Source: Fidelibacterota bacterium (GTDB lineage Bacteria > Pseudomonadota > Alphaproteobacteria > Rhodospirillales > Rhodospirillaceae). Taken from it: a stretch of DNA of 8,718 bases. Numbering within the stretch: the first letter of the stretch is position 1; each line of letters begins with the position of its first letter. Below the pieces are notes generated by a model. It had not been told where the DNA came from and searched no databases. It saw nothing but the letters and a program-made list of their open reading frames with translations. Shown here piece by piece: positions 1 through 5,746 of the stretch. The DNA lies in the NCBI GenBank assembly GCA_947473445.1, contig CANJEU010000064.1, forward strand, positions 1 through 8,718, written 5' to 3'. The translations under genes and the position numbers were made by a program.

Positions 1-212
1 ATAAGCCTATGGCGATTCTGCGCGCGCTGCCGGACGTTTTGCGGCGCAAGCTGCGGCCGGGCAAGGGGCGTCACGTCGGTCGCGCGGAACATCTGTGCCT
101 GCGGTTCAGCGGCACCTACACCATCGACGGTGAGATGTATGACGCCACGGACGCGCGTGCGCTGACGCTCGATTCTCGCGAGACGCTACGCTTCATTCAA
201 TTGCCGTCATGA
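1..212 (+). CDS. Lipid kinase of the diacylglycerol-kinase family, C-terminal end only (5' partial)
   Basis: Only the last ~70 codons are visible. The frame is open to the left edge (first complete codon at base 3), so the ATG at base 9 is probably internal. The visible part resembles the C-terminal beta domain of DgkB/YegS/BmrU-type lipid kinases: a basic stretch (KLRPGKGRHVGRAEHL), a beta strand, the T-I-D-G-E motif at 114-128, and a closing strand with TLRFIQL. The catalytic N-terminal domain with the GGDGT motif lies outside the window and cannot be checked. These kinases phosphorylate a lipid hydroxyl at the inner membrane face using ATP. Its TGA overlaps the ATG of the next gene (ATGA at 209-212), which implies translational coupling. 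Next to a ceramide operon, a ceramide kinase like Caulobacter CpgB is an attractive inference. Family call fairly likely; substrate unproven. Confidence 0.6.
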   Translation, partial: KPMAILRALPDVLRRKLRPGKGRHVGRAEHLCLRFSGTYTIDGEMYDATDARALTLDSRETLRFIQLPS

Positions 213-1129
213 GCATATTGCTCGACATTGTCGCGGCGGAAGCGAAGAAACCTGTGTTTCCGGCCGCCCAGGCGTTCGCCGAGGAACTTCGCGCGCGCTA
301 CGGCGGCACCACCGCCGCGGTGATCTTCTATGGGTCCTGCCTGCGCCTCGCGACCGATGAAGGCTTGATCCTGGACTTCTATGTCGTGGTGGATCGCATG
401 AGCGCGGCGCTCAAGAATCCGGTCAGCGCCGCGTTCGCTACTTTGCTGCCGCCGAATGTCTATTACCACGAGATGCAGTTCGAGGGCCGCGCGCTGAGGG
501 CCAAGGTTGCCGTGCTGAGCGTGAACGCATTTCTGCGCGGCACCGGACCGGGGGCTTTCACGTCGGCGCTGTGGGCGCGCTTCGCCCAGCCGGCCGCGAT
601 CATCTATGCCCGCGACGCGGAAATCGAACGCCGCATGATCGACGCCTTGAGTCAGGCGATCACGACAACCGCGGTCCGGTCCGGGGCCCTGTTCACCAAG
701 GATTTTTCAGCGCGCGATTTATGGGTGCGGGCGTTTCGCGAGACCTATGCCGCCGAGCTGCGGCCGGAGAGCGCAGAGAAAGGCGTCGAGCTCGTTGAAC
801 GCGACCTTGCGCGCTATGAGGCCGTCACCGCGGCGATCTTCGAAGCAAAGAAAGATGCGCCGGGCGTCTATCCTCCGCAGGGCGATGAAGACGCGCCAGC
901 AAAAGCGCTGGCGACCTGGCACCTGCGGCGCATCTGCGGAAAAACATTGAATGCCGCTCGCTTGATCAAGGCGGCGTTCACCTTCAATGGCGGCCTCGAT
1001 TACGCCGTCGCGAAGATCGAACGTCACTCGGGCGTGAAGATCGAGCTTACGGAAAAAGAAAAGCGGAGCCCGTTGCTCACGGGACTCCGCCTGTTCTTCA
1101 AGGTCAGAAAGCGCGGCGGCCTGAACTAA
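209..1129 (+). CDS. Tam41-like nucleotidyltransferase, putative lipid cytidylyltransferase
   Basis: 306 aa. Near the N-terminus it has a nucleotidyltransferase signature: IFYGSCLR at residues 39-46 (Gly-Ser motif), then LDFYVVVD at 55-62 with D56 and D62 as likely metal ligands. The following segment, AKVAVLSVNAFLR (98-110) and a Trp/Phe-rich 'LWARFAQPAAIIY' (121-133), has the shape of the Tam41/MMP37 family. That family makes CDP-diacylglycerol from CTP and phosphatidate in mitochondria. The C-terminus has a conserved-looking helix and GGLDYAVAKIERHSG (261-275) followed by a basic tail, suggesting membrane-surface association. No signal peptide or membrane segment is seen. The start overlaps the upstream kinase stop (ATGA) and lacks a clear Shine-Dalgarno site, so translation is probably coupled. 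Inference: it activates the kinase product, possibly ceramide-1-phosphate, with CTP for headgroup addition, as suspected for the Caulobacter cpg locus. The family is moderately sure, the substrate is a guess. Confidence 0.6.
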   Translation: MSILLDIVAAEAKKPVFPAAQAFAEELRARYGGTTAAVIFYGSCLRLATDEGLILDFYVVVDRMSAALKNPVSAAFATLLPPNVYYHEMQFEGRALRAKVAVLSVNAFLRGTGPGAFTSALWARFAQPAAIIYARDAEIERRMIDALSQAITTTAVRSGALFTKDFSARDLWVRAFRETYAAELRPESAEKGVELVERDLARYEAVTAAIFEAKKDAPGVYPPQGDEDAPAKALATWHLRRICGKTLNAARLIKAAFTFNGGLDYAVAKIERHSGVKIELTEKEKRSPLLTGLRLFFKVRKRGGLN

Positions 1130-1134
1130 ATTTT

Positions 1135-1186
1135 GAGCATGATCTTTTCGGAAAGCCGCTTCACACCTTTCCGGATCGTGCTCTAG
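1135..1186. repeat. Palindromic intergenic repeat (CTAGAGC family), copy 1, terminator-like
   Basis: An imperfect inverted repeat fills the 53-bp gap between two convergent genes. On the + strand the arms are GAGCATGATC..CGGAAAG and CTTTCCGGATCGTGCTC, around a central GCCGCTTCACACC. Read on the - strand it begins CTAGAGCACGATCCGGAAA, matching from memory the repeat found in many copies in Bradyrhizobium/Rhodopseudomonas-type genomes. The CTA at 1183-1185 is the TAG stop of spt, so the repeat edge is part of the gene. The hairpin could act as a bidirectional terminator or 3'-end stabiliser for both operons. See the second copy at 7648-7695. Confidence 0.75.
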
Positions 1187-2412
1187 GCGCGCGCCGCGAC
1201 TTTCGGCGCGCTGGTATCGATCAGGCCCAATTTCGTCGCGACGCCCGCGAAGATCGCGATGACGCGATCGAGTTGCTCTTCCGTATGCGCGGCGCAGATG
1301 CTGGCGCGCAGCAGGCAGTAGCCGAACGGGGTCGCCGGCGGCAGCGCGAGGTTCACATATACGCCCGCTTCGATCAGGCCGCGCCAGAACGCGAGCGCCG
1401 TCACCGGATCGGGCGCGACGACGGCCACGACCGGACTGACGTCGGAGGCGATCTTGAGACCAAGCGCCGACAGACCGCTGTGAAGCTGTTCGGAATTGCG
1501 CTCGATACGTTTGCGCAGCACGCCGCCATTCTTGATGATCTTGAGATTGACGGTGGCTGACGCGACAACCGACGGCGGCAACGACGCGGTGAAGATGTAG
1601 GCGCGCGTGACGAGGCGCAACGTGTCGAAGCTGGGGTGGTTCGAAACGCAGAAGCCGCCCACGGTGCCGACGGATTTGGAGAAGGTGCCGACGATGAAGT
1701 CGACATCGTCTTCAACGCCCGCTTCTTCCGGCACGCCGCGGCCGTAACGGCCGCACACGCCCATCGAGTGCGCTTCGTCGGACAGCAGGTAAACGTTTTC
1801 GTATTTCTTCTTCACCGCGACGAATTCGGCCATCGGCGCTTTGTCGCCCAGCATCGAGTAGATGCCTTCGACGACGATCAGCTTATTGCCCGGCTTGTCG
1901 GCAAGACGCGAAAGGCGCTTATCGAGATCAGCCGGATCATTGTGTTTGAAGCGGATGACCTGCGCCGAGGAGCCGCGCACGCCGTCGTAAATCGAGGCAT
2001 GGCAGTCGGCATCCATCAGGATGAAATCTTCAGGACCCATGAGCGTCGATAGGATGCCCTGGTTCGCAAGGAAGCCGGTCGAGAACACCATCGCATGCGA
2101 CTTGGCGAAGAAATCGCACAGCGCGGCTTCGAGCTCTTTGTGTCCGTAGTAGGTGCCATTCGCCATGCGGCTGCCGGTCGTGCCGGTGCCACAAGCATCG
2201 AGCGCATCATGCGCGGCCTTCAGCGCTTCGGGCTGGAAGGTCAGGCCAAGATAATTGTTGGTGCCCACCAAGATGGTGCAGCGGCCGCCGATCATGGCTT
2301 CCGTCTGGGACAGAACTTCGTCCATCACCACGTTAAACGGATTGATGCCCTCGCCGAAGAGCGCATCGCGCTGCGCCCTCAAAGGCGCCCAGCGGTCGAA
2401 TAGATCAGCCAT
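1183..2412 (-). CDS. spt: Serine palmitoyltransferase (PLP-dependent alpha-oxoamine synthase)
   Basis: 409 aa, about the length of soluble bacterial SPTs. It condenses L-serine with a long-chain acyl thioester to 3-ketosphinganine, the first committed step of sphingolipid synthesis, in the cytoplasm. Visible motifs: TNNYLG (51-56, serine contact), DADCHASIYDG with H138 stacking on PLP, SDEAHS with D212 and H215, and the PLP Schiff-base lysine K246 in GTFSKSVGTVGG (242-253). The PPATP loop (358-362) and R369 follow in the C-terminal domain. The FSKSVGTVGG form is that of SPT; AONS and KBL typically carry LGKA or FGKA. It is the last gene of the - strand operon, 37 bp after acp. The start is supported by AAGGGGA at 2426-2420, 7 nt before ATG. 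The presence of a dedicated ACP suggests acyl-ACP rather than acyl-CoA as donor. The TAG stop lies in the adjacent repeat. Confidence 0.93.
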   Translation of the reverse strand: MADLFDRWAPLRAQRDALFGEGINPFNVVMDEVLSQTEAMIGGRCTILVGTNNYLGLTFQPEALKAAHDALDACGTGTTGSRMANGTYYGHKELEAALCDFFAKSHAMVFSTGFLANQGILSTLMGPEDFILMDADCHASIYDGVRGSSAQVIRFKHNDPADLDKRLSRLADKPGNKLIVVEGIYSMLGDKAPMAEFVAVKKKYENVYLLSDEAHSMGVCGRYGRGVPEEAGVEDDVDFIVGTFSKSVGTVGGFCVSNHPSFDTLRLVTRAYIFTASLPPSVVASATVNLKIIKNGGVLRKRIERNSEQLHSGLSALGLKIASDVSPVVAVVAPDPVTALAFWRGLIEAGVYVNLALPPATPFGYCLLRASICAAHTEEQLDRVIAIFAGVATKLGLIDTSAPKVAARA

Positions 2413-2441
2413 CCTTAAGTCCCCTTTACTGTTTACCGACG

Positions 2442-2459
2442 CGGGCGTTTCAGCGCCCG
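2442..2459 (-). other. Hairpin spanning the acp stop codon
   Basis: A perfect 6-bp stem, CGGGCG and CGCCCG, with a 6-nt loop. The loop contains the TGA stop of the acyl carrier protein gene (2450-2452). There is no T-run after the stem on the - strand, so it does not look like an intrinsic terminator. It could affect coupling, processing or relative expression of acp and spt, but could also be chance in GC-rich DNA. Confidence 0.35.
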
Positions 2460-2716
2460 TCGTCCTTGAGAATCTTATCGACCGCCAGCGCTAGGTCTTT
2501 CACGGTGGCCACATCCGGAAGGATGTTCATCGGCACCGAAATCTCGAAGTCGTCTTCGACGACAGCGATAAATTCCATAACGACCAGAGAGTCGAAGTTC
2601 AGGTCCTCGGTAAATCGCGTTTCAGGCTTTAGCTCGGTCCCGGTCTTATTGAACCCCGCCAGGATCTTCACCAGGGTCGCCAGTGTCTCGGGCGATGGTT
2701 CGGCAGAGGGGTTCAT
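2450..2716 (-). CDS. acpR: Dedicated acyl carrier protein of the sphingolipid operon
   Basis: 88 aa, acidic, typical ACP size. The phosphopantetheine attachment site is S43 in the DSL motif (NFDSLVVMEF, 40-49), followed by an acidic recognition helix (VEDDFEISVP) and a final helix (VKDLALAVDKIL). A holo-ACP synthase acting on S43 is expected. It lies between the epimerase gene and spt, with the acyl-ACP ligase two genes upstream, exactly the position of the specialised ACP (AcpR) of Caulobacter and Rhodobacteria that supplies acyl chains to Spt. Role by inference: carrier of the long-chain acyl group from the ligase to Spt. The ribosome site is weak (GGGAA at 2731-2727, about 10 nt from ATG). 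The gene has an unusually long leader for this operon (108 bp) and is flanked by small GC hairpins on both sides. Confidence 0.88.
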   Translation of the reverse strand: MNPSAEPSPETLATLVKILAGFNKTGTELKPETRFTEDLNFDSLVVMEFIAVVEDDFEISVPMNILPDVATVKDLALAVDKILKDDGR

Positions 2717-2733
2717 GACCAGTTGGTTCCCAG

Positions 2734-2749
2734 CGCCCTTTTACGGGCG
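2734..2749 (-). other. Small GC hairpin in the acp leader
   Basis: CGCCC and GGGCG form a 5-bp stem around a 6-nt loop (TTTTAC on the + strand), 18 nt upstream of the acp start codon. With the hairpin over the acp stop codon it brackets the acp reading frame. It lies next to the weak acp ribosome site, so it could modulate translation. The evidence is the inverted repeat alone. Confidence 0.3.
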
Positions 2750-2766
2750 TCTTCTTCAAAAATTCC

Positions 2767-2780
2767 TTCGCAGGTGCGAA
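2767..2780. promoter_or_regulatory. Perfect 14-bp palindromic half-site pair, possible operator upstream of acp
   Basis: TTCGCAGGTGCGAA is a 6-bp inverted repeat with a 2-bp centre. On the - strand it lies directly after the candidate -10 box CATAAT (2786-2781), where a repressor would block initiation. It is followed on the - strand by GGAATTTTT, so an alternative reading is a weak terminator/attenuator hairpin with a 5-T tract between cerR and acp. No regulator can be named. Confidence 0.35.
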
Positions 2781-2811
2781 ATTATGTGGGGGATCAACGG
2801 CTCTGTGACAA
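2781..2811 (-). promoter_or_regulatory. Candidate internal promoter for acp-spt
   Basis: Read on the - strand, TTGTCA (2811-2806) resembles a -35 box and CATAAT (2786-2781) a -10 box. The spacing is 19 bp, slightly long for a sigma70-type promoter. It lies in the 108-bp gap after cerR, the only sizeable gap within the operon, and would transcribe acp and spt separately. Sequence match only. Confidence 0.3.
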
Positions 2812-2826
2812 ATCAACTTAGCCGTT
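2796..2826. repeat. 7-bp inverted repeat at the end of cerR
   Basis: AACGGCT (2796-2802) and AGCCGTT (2820-2826) form a perfect 7-bp inverted repeat with a 17-bp spacer that contains the candidate -35 box TTGTCA. The outer arm overlaps the cerR stop codon (TAA at 2827-2825). No T-run follows on the - strand, so a terminator is unlikely. It could be a regulator site or an RNA stem protecting the upstream message. Confidence 0.3.
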
Positions 2827-3790
2827 ACGTTGTTAACAGGCCCCGTGAGGCGTACCAATTCACAGTGTCTTTAAACCCTCGGTCGAGTGACCATGACGGT
2901 TTATATCCAATAAGTTCTGTCGCCTCCGCGGCCCAGTCCGGGTGGAGCAACTCGGGGACCTTACCCCAGGACAGGACCGAAGGCCGGCCCGCGAGGGTGG
3001 AAACCAGGCTCGCGAGCGCCCCGGCGGCGTAAAGCACCGCGGCCGGTACGGGAATTAGGCGCGGGTTCGTTCGCACGGCGCCCCCGGCGGCCTGGGCGAT
3101 TTCCTCCCACGTATAGCCGCCGATGCGCCCGTCATCGAATTCGACCGGCTTGCCGGGCGGCGTTTCCACCTCAAGGGCGGCGAGCACCGCGCCGGCGACA
3201 TCGCCGACGTGCACGAGGGAGGTGCGCGCCTCCGGAACCATGGGACGCAGGATGAAACCGCGCGAGGCCATCTGGAAGATACGGAGCGTCTCAAGGTCGC
3301 CCGGGCCATAAACGGCGGGCGGGCGCAGCATCACCATCGGAATACGGTCCTGGAGGGCGCGCAAGGCTTGCTCGCCGGCGCGCTTGCTTGCGGCATAGGG
3401 CGACAGACGCGGATGACGGGCGGCCAGGGACGACATGTAGACGAAACGCGGGGGGCGGCCTTCGTTGGCGGCAATCTCGGCCAGCCGGCGGGTCGCATCG
3501 GCATTCACCGCGAGAAATTCCGCGCGGCTCGCGGCGCGGATGGCGCCGGCGCAATGCACGACGCCACTGGCGCCTTTGACCAGCGACTTCAGCGCCGCTT
3601 CGTCGTTGAGGGCGCCAAGCACCCACGAGATGCTGTCGTCTTCGGCCTGATCTTGCGTGGGAAGCCGGCGCGCCAGCGCGCGCACAGCGTAGCCCGCTTC
3701 GGTCAGCCGCTTGACGATATGCTGGCCGATGAAACCGGTCGCGCCCGTTACCGCGACAACGGGCAGGACCGCGGTTTGATCACGAGGCAA
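2825..3790 (-). CDS. cerR: NAD(P)-dependent epimerase/reductase of the ceramide pathway (CerR-like)
   Basis: 321 aa from the TTG at 3790. An extended short-chain dehydrogenase/reductase: Rossmann motif TGATGFIG at residues 15-22, active-site Ser in YMSS (118-121), and the catalytic pair Y132 and K136 in PYAASK. NAD-binding supporting motifs VVHCAG (77-82) and N96 are also present. Its place between the acyl ligase and acp matches Caulobacter cerR, whose product reduces the 3-keto group in ceramide formation. The start is inferred. The reading frame stays open to an ATG at 4075, but residues upstream of the Rossmann strand are a low-complexity Arg/Pro/Ala shadow of the ligase 3' end. TTG at 3790 puts ~11 residues before the first beta strand and overlaps the ligase stop by 11 bp; CTG at 3766 is a less likely option. 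The only SD-like GAGGCG is 10 nt upstream and poorly placed, so translational coupling is likely. Confidence 0.85.
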   Translation of the reverse strand: MPRDQTAVLPVVAVTGATGFIGQHIVKRLTEAGYAVRALARRLPTQDQAEDDSISWVLGALNDEAALKSLVKGASGVVHCAGAIRAASRAEFLAVNADATRRLAEIAANEGRPPRFVYMSSLAARHPRLSPYAASKRAGEQALRALQDRIPMVMLRPPAVYGPGDLETLRIFQMASRGFILRPMVPEARTSLVHVGDVAGAVLAALEVETPPGKPVEFDDGRIGGYTWEEIAQAAGGAVRTNPRLIPVPAAVLYAAGALASLVSTLAGRPSVLSWGKVPELLHPDWAAEATELIGYKPSWSLDRGFKDTVNWYASRGLLTT

Positions 3791-5558
3791 CGGGGGAACT
3801 CGCCTCGACCGGCAGAATCTCGCCGGCCTCGAACATCTTTTTCGCGCGGCCGCGGGCGAGCTTGCCGGACGTGGTCTTGGGCAGGCTGCGGGCCGGCACC
3901 AGCACGACATCGCAGAGGATACCGACGGCATCCTGGACTTTGGCGCGTACTTCGGCTTGTAGTTTCTGGCGATCTTCGGCGCTCGAAGCGCGGCATTGCA
4001 CCAGAACCGTCGGGCGATCCGTGCCGTCGGCGTTGGGCAGAATGATCGCCGCGCTGTCGCCCGAACGCAGGCCATCGATATGTTCGACGGTCCATTCGAT
4101 ATCCTGCGGCCACACGTTCCGGCCGTTGATGATCATCATATCCTTGGCGCGGCCAACGATGACGAGTTCGTCCCCGATCCAATAGGCAAGATCGCCTGTA
4201 TCGAGCCAGCCGTCGATGAGCGCGGCCTTGGTGGCTTCGTCGTCGTTGAAATAGCCCTGCATGACGCTGGGCCCTTGCACGAAGAAGCGGCCGACCTGGC
4301 GCTCGCCCAGGACCTTGCCCTCTTCATCGCGAATCTCGCCGCGGTGTTCGGGCAGCACCTTGCCGCAGGAGACAAAAGTGCGCGCGCCCTCGGCCTCGGC
4401 CGGCGCGGGAACGGCGCGGTGGGCCTCAAGAGCGTCCTTGTCCACGTGATCGAGCAGCATGCCCGTGCCGGCTTCGGAGAAGCTGACCGCAAGGACGCAT
4501 TCGGCAAGGCCGTAGCTTGCGCAGAAGGCCTTGTCGGAAAACCCGTACGGACGGAACGCCGCGGCAAACGCCTGCATGACGTTCGGCTTGATCATCTCGC
4601 CGCCGATGCCGGCCATGCGCCAGCGCGACAGATCAAGGCCGAGCGCGCCTTCGGCCATGGTCGAGACGCGCCGCGCGCAGAGTTCGTAGCCGAACGAGGG
4701 CGCGTAGGACACGGTGCCGCCGTTCTCGCTGATCATTTTCAGCCAGGTGAGCGGGCGCCGGGCGAAATCCTCGGTCGGCAGATAATCCATGGACGTTTGA
4801 CTGGTGAGCGCCCCGAGCATGAAGCCGACCAGGCCCATGTCATGGAAGAACGGAAGCCAGGACGCGCCGCGATCGCCTTCACTATTGCGCACGCCATAGC
4901 GCGTCATGGCCCGGCAGTTGGCCATGAGGTTGGCATGGGTCACCATTACGCCGGTGGGGAAGCGCGTCGAACCGGAACTGTATTGAATGTAGGAAAGATC
5001 GTCCGTGCGCGCCCGCGGCAGAGCGCCGGCGGGAGTTGCGCGGTTATAAACATCCTCGGCCGTGCCGATCATCATCAGGCCGAGGCCGGCAGCGGCCTCT
5101 TCCACCAGCGGCAGGAATTCGACCGCGCCGACGGCCATGCGCGCGCCCGACGAGCGAAGCTGGCCTTTGATCTGCTCGATATAGGCCTCGCGCCGGCCAA
5201 AAGCGGTCGGCAGCGGCATCGGCACGGGAATCGCACCGGCGTACTGGCAGCCAAAGAACATCGCCAGAAAGTCAGGATGGGTGGCGGCTAGCAACGCGAC
5301 CCGATCGCCGGGCGCAATGCCCATCCCGGCCAACCGCCGGCCAAGGTCCTCGGACCTGTCACGCAGGGCGCGGTAGGGCAGAACGGTGTCGAGGAGCCCC
5401 CGCGCGGAATAGAAATTCATCCCGGTTTCGCTGCGGGCCGCGTAATCGAGGGACTCGCTGAGCGTGGCAAAGTCGGCAAGTCGGCGGCTGACGCCCGGAG
5501 AGTCCGATGGCGTGGGGCGAAGGCTTGAGGCCTTGGAATCTTGGGCTTCTGTGCTCAT
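3780..5558 (-). CDS. Fatty acyl-AMP/acyl-ACP ligase (FAAL-like) of the sphingolipid operon
   Basis: 592 aa ANL-superfamily adenylating enzyme. Visible motifs: P-loop YSSGSTRFPTGVMVTH (193-208), SWLPFFHDMGLVG (233-245), ASYGLAE (347-353), WLDTGDLAY (451-459), hinge GRAKDMMIINGRN (469-481), and PKTTSGKLARGRA (560-572) with the catalytic lysine K566. The style of the P-loop and FFHDMG motif is that of fatty acyl-AMP ligases, which pass the acyl-AMP to an ACP rather than to CoA. It is the first gene of the - strand operon, upstream of cerR, acp and spt, and matches the acyl-ACP synthetase position of the Caulobacter cluster. Inferred role: ATP-dependent loading of a long-chain fatty acid onto the ACP at 2450-2716. 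The ATG has a purine-rich GAAGAGAA site 6 nt upstream. No membrane segment or fused ACP domain is seen. Confidence 0.87.
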   Translation of the reverse strand: MSTEAQDSKASSLRPTPSDSPGVSRRLADFATLSESLDYAARSETGMNFYSARGLLDTVLPYRALRDRSEDLGRRLAGMGIAPGDRVALLAATHPDFLAMFFGCQYAGAIPVPMPLPTAFGRREAYIEQIKGQLRSSGARMAVGAVEFLPLVEEAAAGLGLMMIGTAEDVYNRATPAGALPRARTDDLSYIQYSSGSTRFPTGVMVTHANLMANCRAMTRYGVRNSEGDRGASWLPFFHDMGLVGFMLGALTSQTSMDYLPTEDFARRPLTWLKMISENGGTVSYAPSFGYELCARRVSTMAEGALGLDLSRWRMAGIGGEMIKPNVMQAFAAAFRPYGFSDKAFCASYGLAECVLAVSFSEAGTGMLLDHVDKDALEAHRAVPAPAEAEGARTFVSCGKVLPEHRGEIRDEEGKVLGERQVGRFFVQGPSVMQGYFNDDEATKAALIDGWLDTGDLAYWIGDELVIVGRAKDMMIINGRNVWPQDIEWTVEHIDGLRSGDSAAIILPNADGTDRPTVLVQCRASSAEDRQKLQAEVRAKVQDAVGILCDVVLVPARSLPKTTSGKLARGRAKKMFEAGEILPVEASSPVAS

Positions 5559-5606
5559 TTGGGGTTCTCTTCGCCCTTACGCCGGAGTCGGTCAATTCAC
5601 CGAATG

Positions 5607-5621
5607 TTACAATTATTGCAA
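5607..5621. promoter_or_regulatory. AT-rich 7-1-7 dyad, candidate operator
   Basis: TTACAATTATTGCAA is an inverted repeat with one mismatch pair around a single central base (TTACAAT-T-ATTGCAA). It stands out as an AT-rich island in GC-rich DNA, 49 bp upstream of the ligase start. Its size and composition resemble sites of Fur-family metalloregulators, but this is only a similarity in form. Confidence 0.35.
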
Positions 5622-5667
5622 GGCGCTTGATGGTGCGGGTCACAACTGCGTTGGCCCGTGCCTCTCA

Positions 5668-5677
5668 CACAGCTGTG
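5668..5677. promoter_or_regulatory. 10-bp palindrome CACAGCTGTG, candidate operator
   Basis: A perfect 10-bp palindrome, embedded in TCACA-N4-TGTGA, 70 bp upstream of the bufA start. The half-site order is the opposite of the CRP pattern TGTGA-N6-TCACA. It could be a regulator site for bufABC or chance. Confidence 0.3.
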
Positions 5678-5734
5678 ATTCTTTGCAGGACTTCCGATGT
5701 CTGTATTGTAGTTTCTTGAGCTGCCCGTTCGTTC

Positions 5735-5740
5735 GAGGAG
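5735..5740 (+). promoter_or_regulatory. Strong ribosome binding site of bufA
   Basis: GAGGAG, 6 nt before the ATG at 5747. It is the clearest Shine-Dalgarno site in the window and fixes the bufA start. The two downstream genes lack one of comparable strength and appear coupled. Confidence 0.8.
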
Positions 5741-5746
5741 ACACCG

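Larger units (their letters stand above)
5559..5746. promoter_or_regulatory. Divergent control region between the sphingolipid operon and bufABC
   Basis: 188 bp with no convincing gene, containing the leaders and promoters of both operons. Notable elements: TCGGT/ACCGA inverted repeat (5588-5603), the dyad TTACAATTATTGCAA (5607-5621), the palindrome CACAGCTGTG (5668-5677), and the bufA ribosome site GAGGAG (5735-5740). A possible bufA promoter is TTGCAG (5683-5688) with a -10-like TTGTAG or TATTGT around 5704-5711. A possible - strand promoter uses TTGCAA at 5621-5616 with a poor -10. I looked for the GTAACC/CGAA-type SigF promoter known from Caulobacter buf operons and did not find one in the right orientation. 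Confidence 0.6.

Noticed and set aside
1183..2412. Other alpha-oxoamine synthases (AONS/BioF, KBL, ALAS) for the spt gene
   Set aside because: The lysine region FSKSVGTVGG and PPATP loop are SPT-like, and the dedicated ACP, ligase and CerR neighbours fit sphingolipid synthesis, not biotin, threonine or heme metabolism.
2442..2459. Intrinsic terminator between acp and spt
   Set aside because: No T-run follows the stem on the - strand, and spt follows after 37 bp with a good ribosome site.
3209..4045. Long + strand open frame opposite cerR
   Set aside because: Arg/Gly-rich shadow of the cerR coding strand, without a ribosome site or motifs.
3791..4075. N-terminal extension of the epimerase gene to an ATG at 4075
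   Set aside because: The extra residues are Arg/Pro/Ala-rich, unlike any SDR N-terminus, and lie wholly within the well-supported ligase C-terminal domain (hinge to K566) on the same strand.
3996..5291. Long + strand open frame of 431 codons opposite the ligase
   Set aside because: It is antisense to a clear adenylating enzyme, His/Arg/Gly-rich without family features, and is typical of mirror frames in GC-rich DNA.
5559..5746. Riboswitch, small RNA or SigF promoter in the divergent region
   Set aside because: No known aptamer core was recognised, and no GTAACC/CGAA pair with proper spacing was found toward bufA; only short dyads can be supported.
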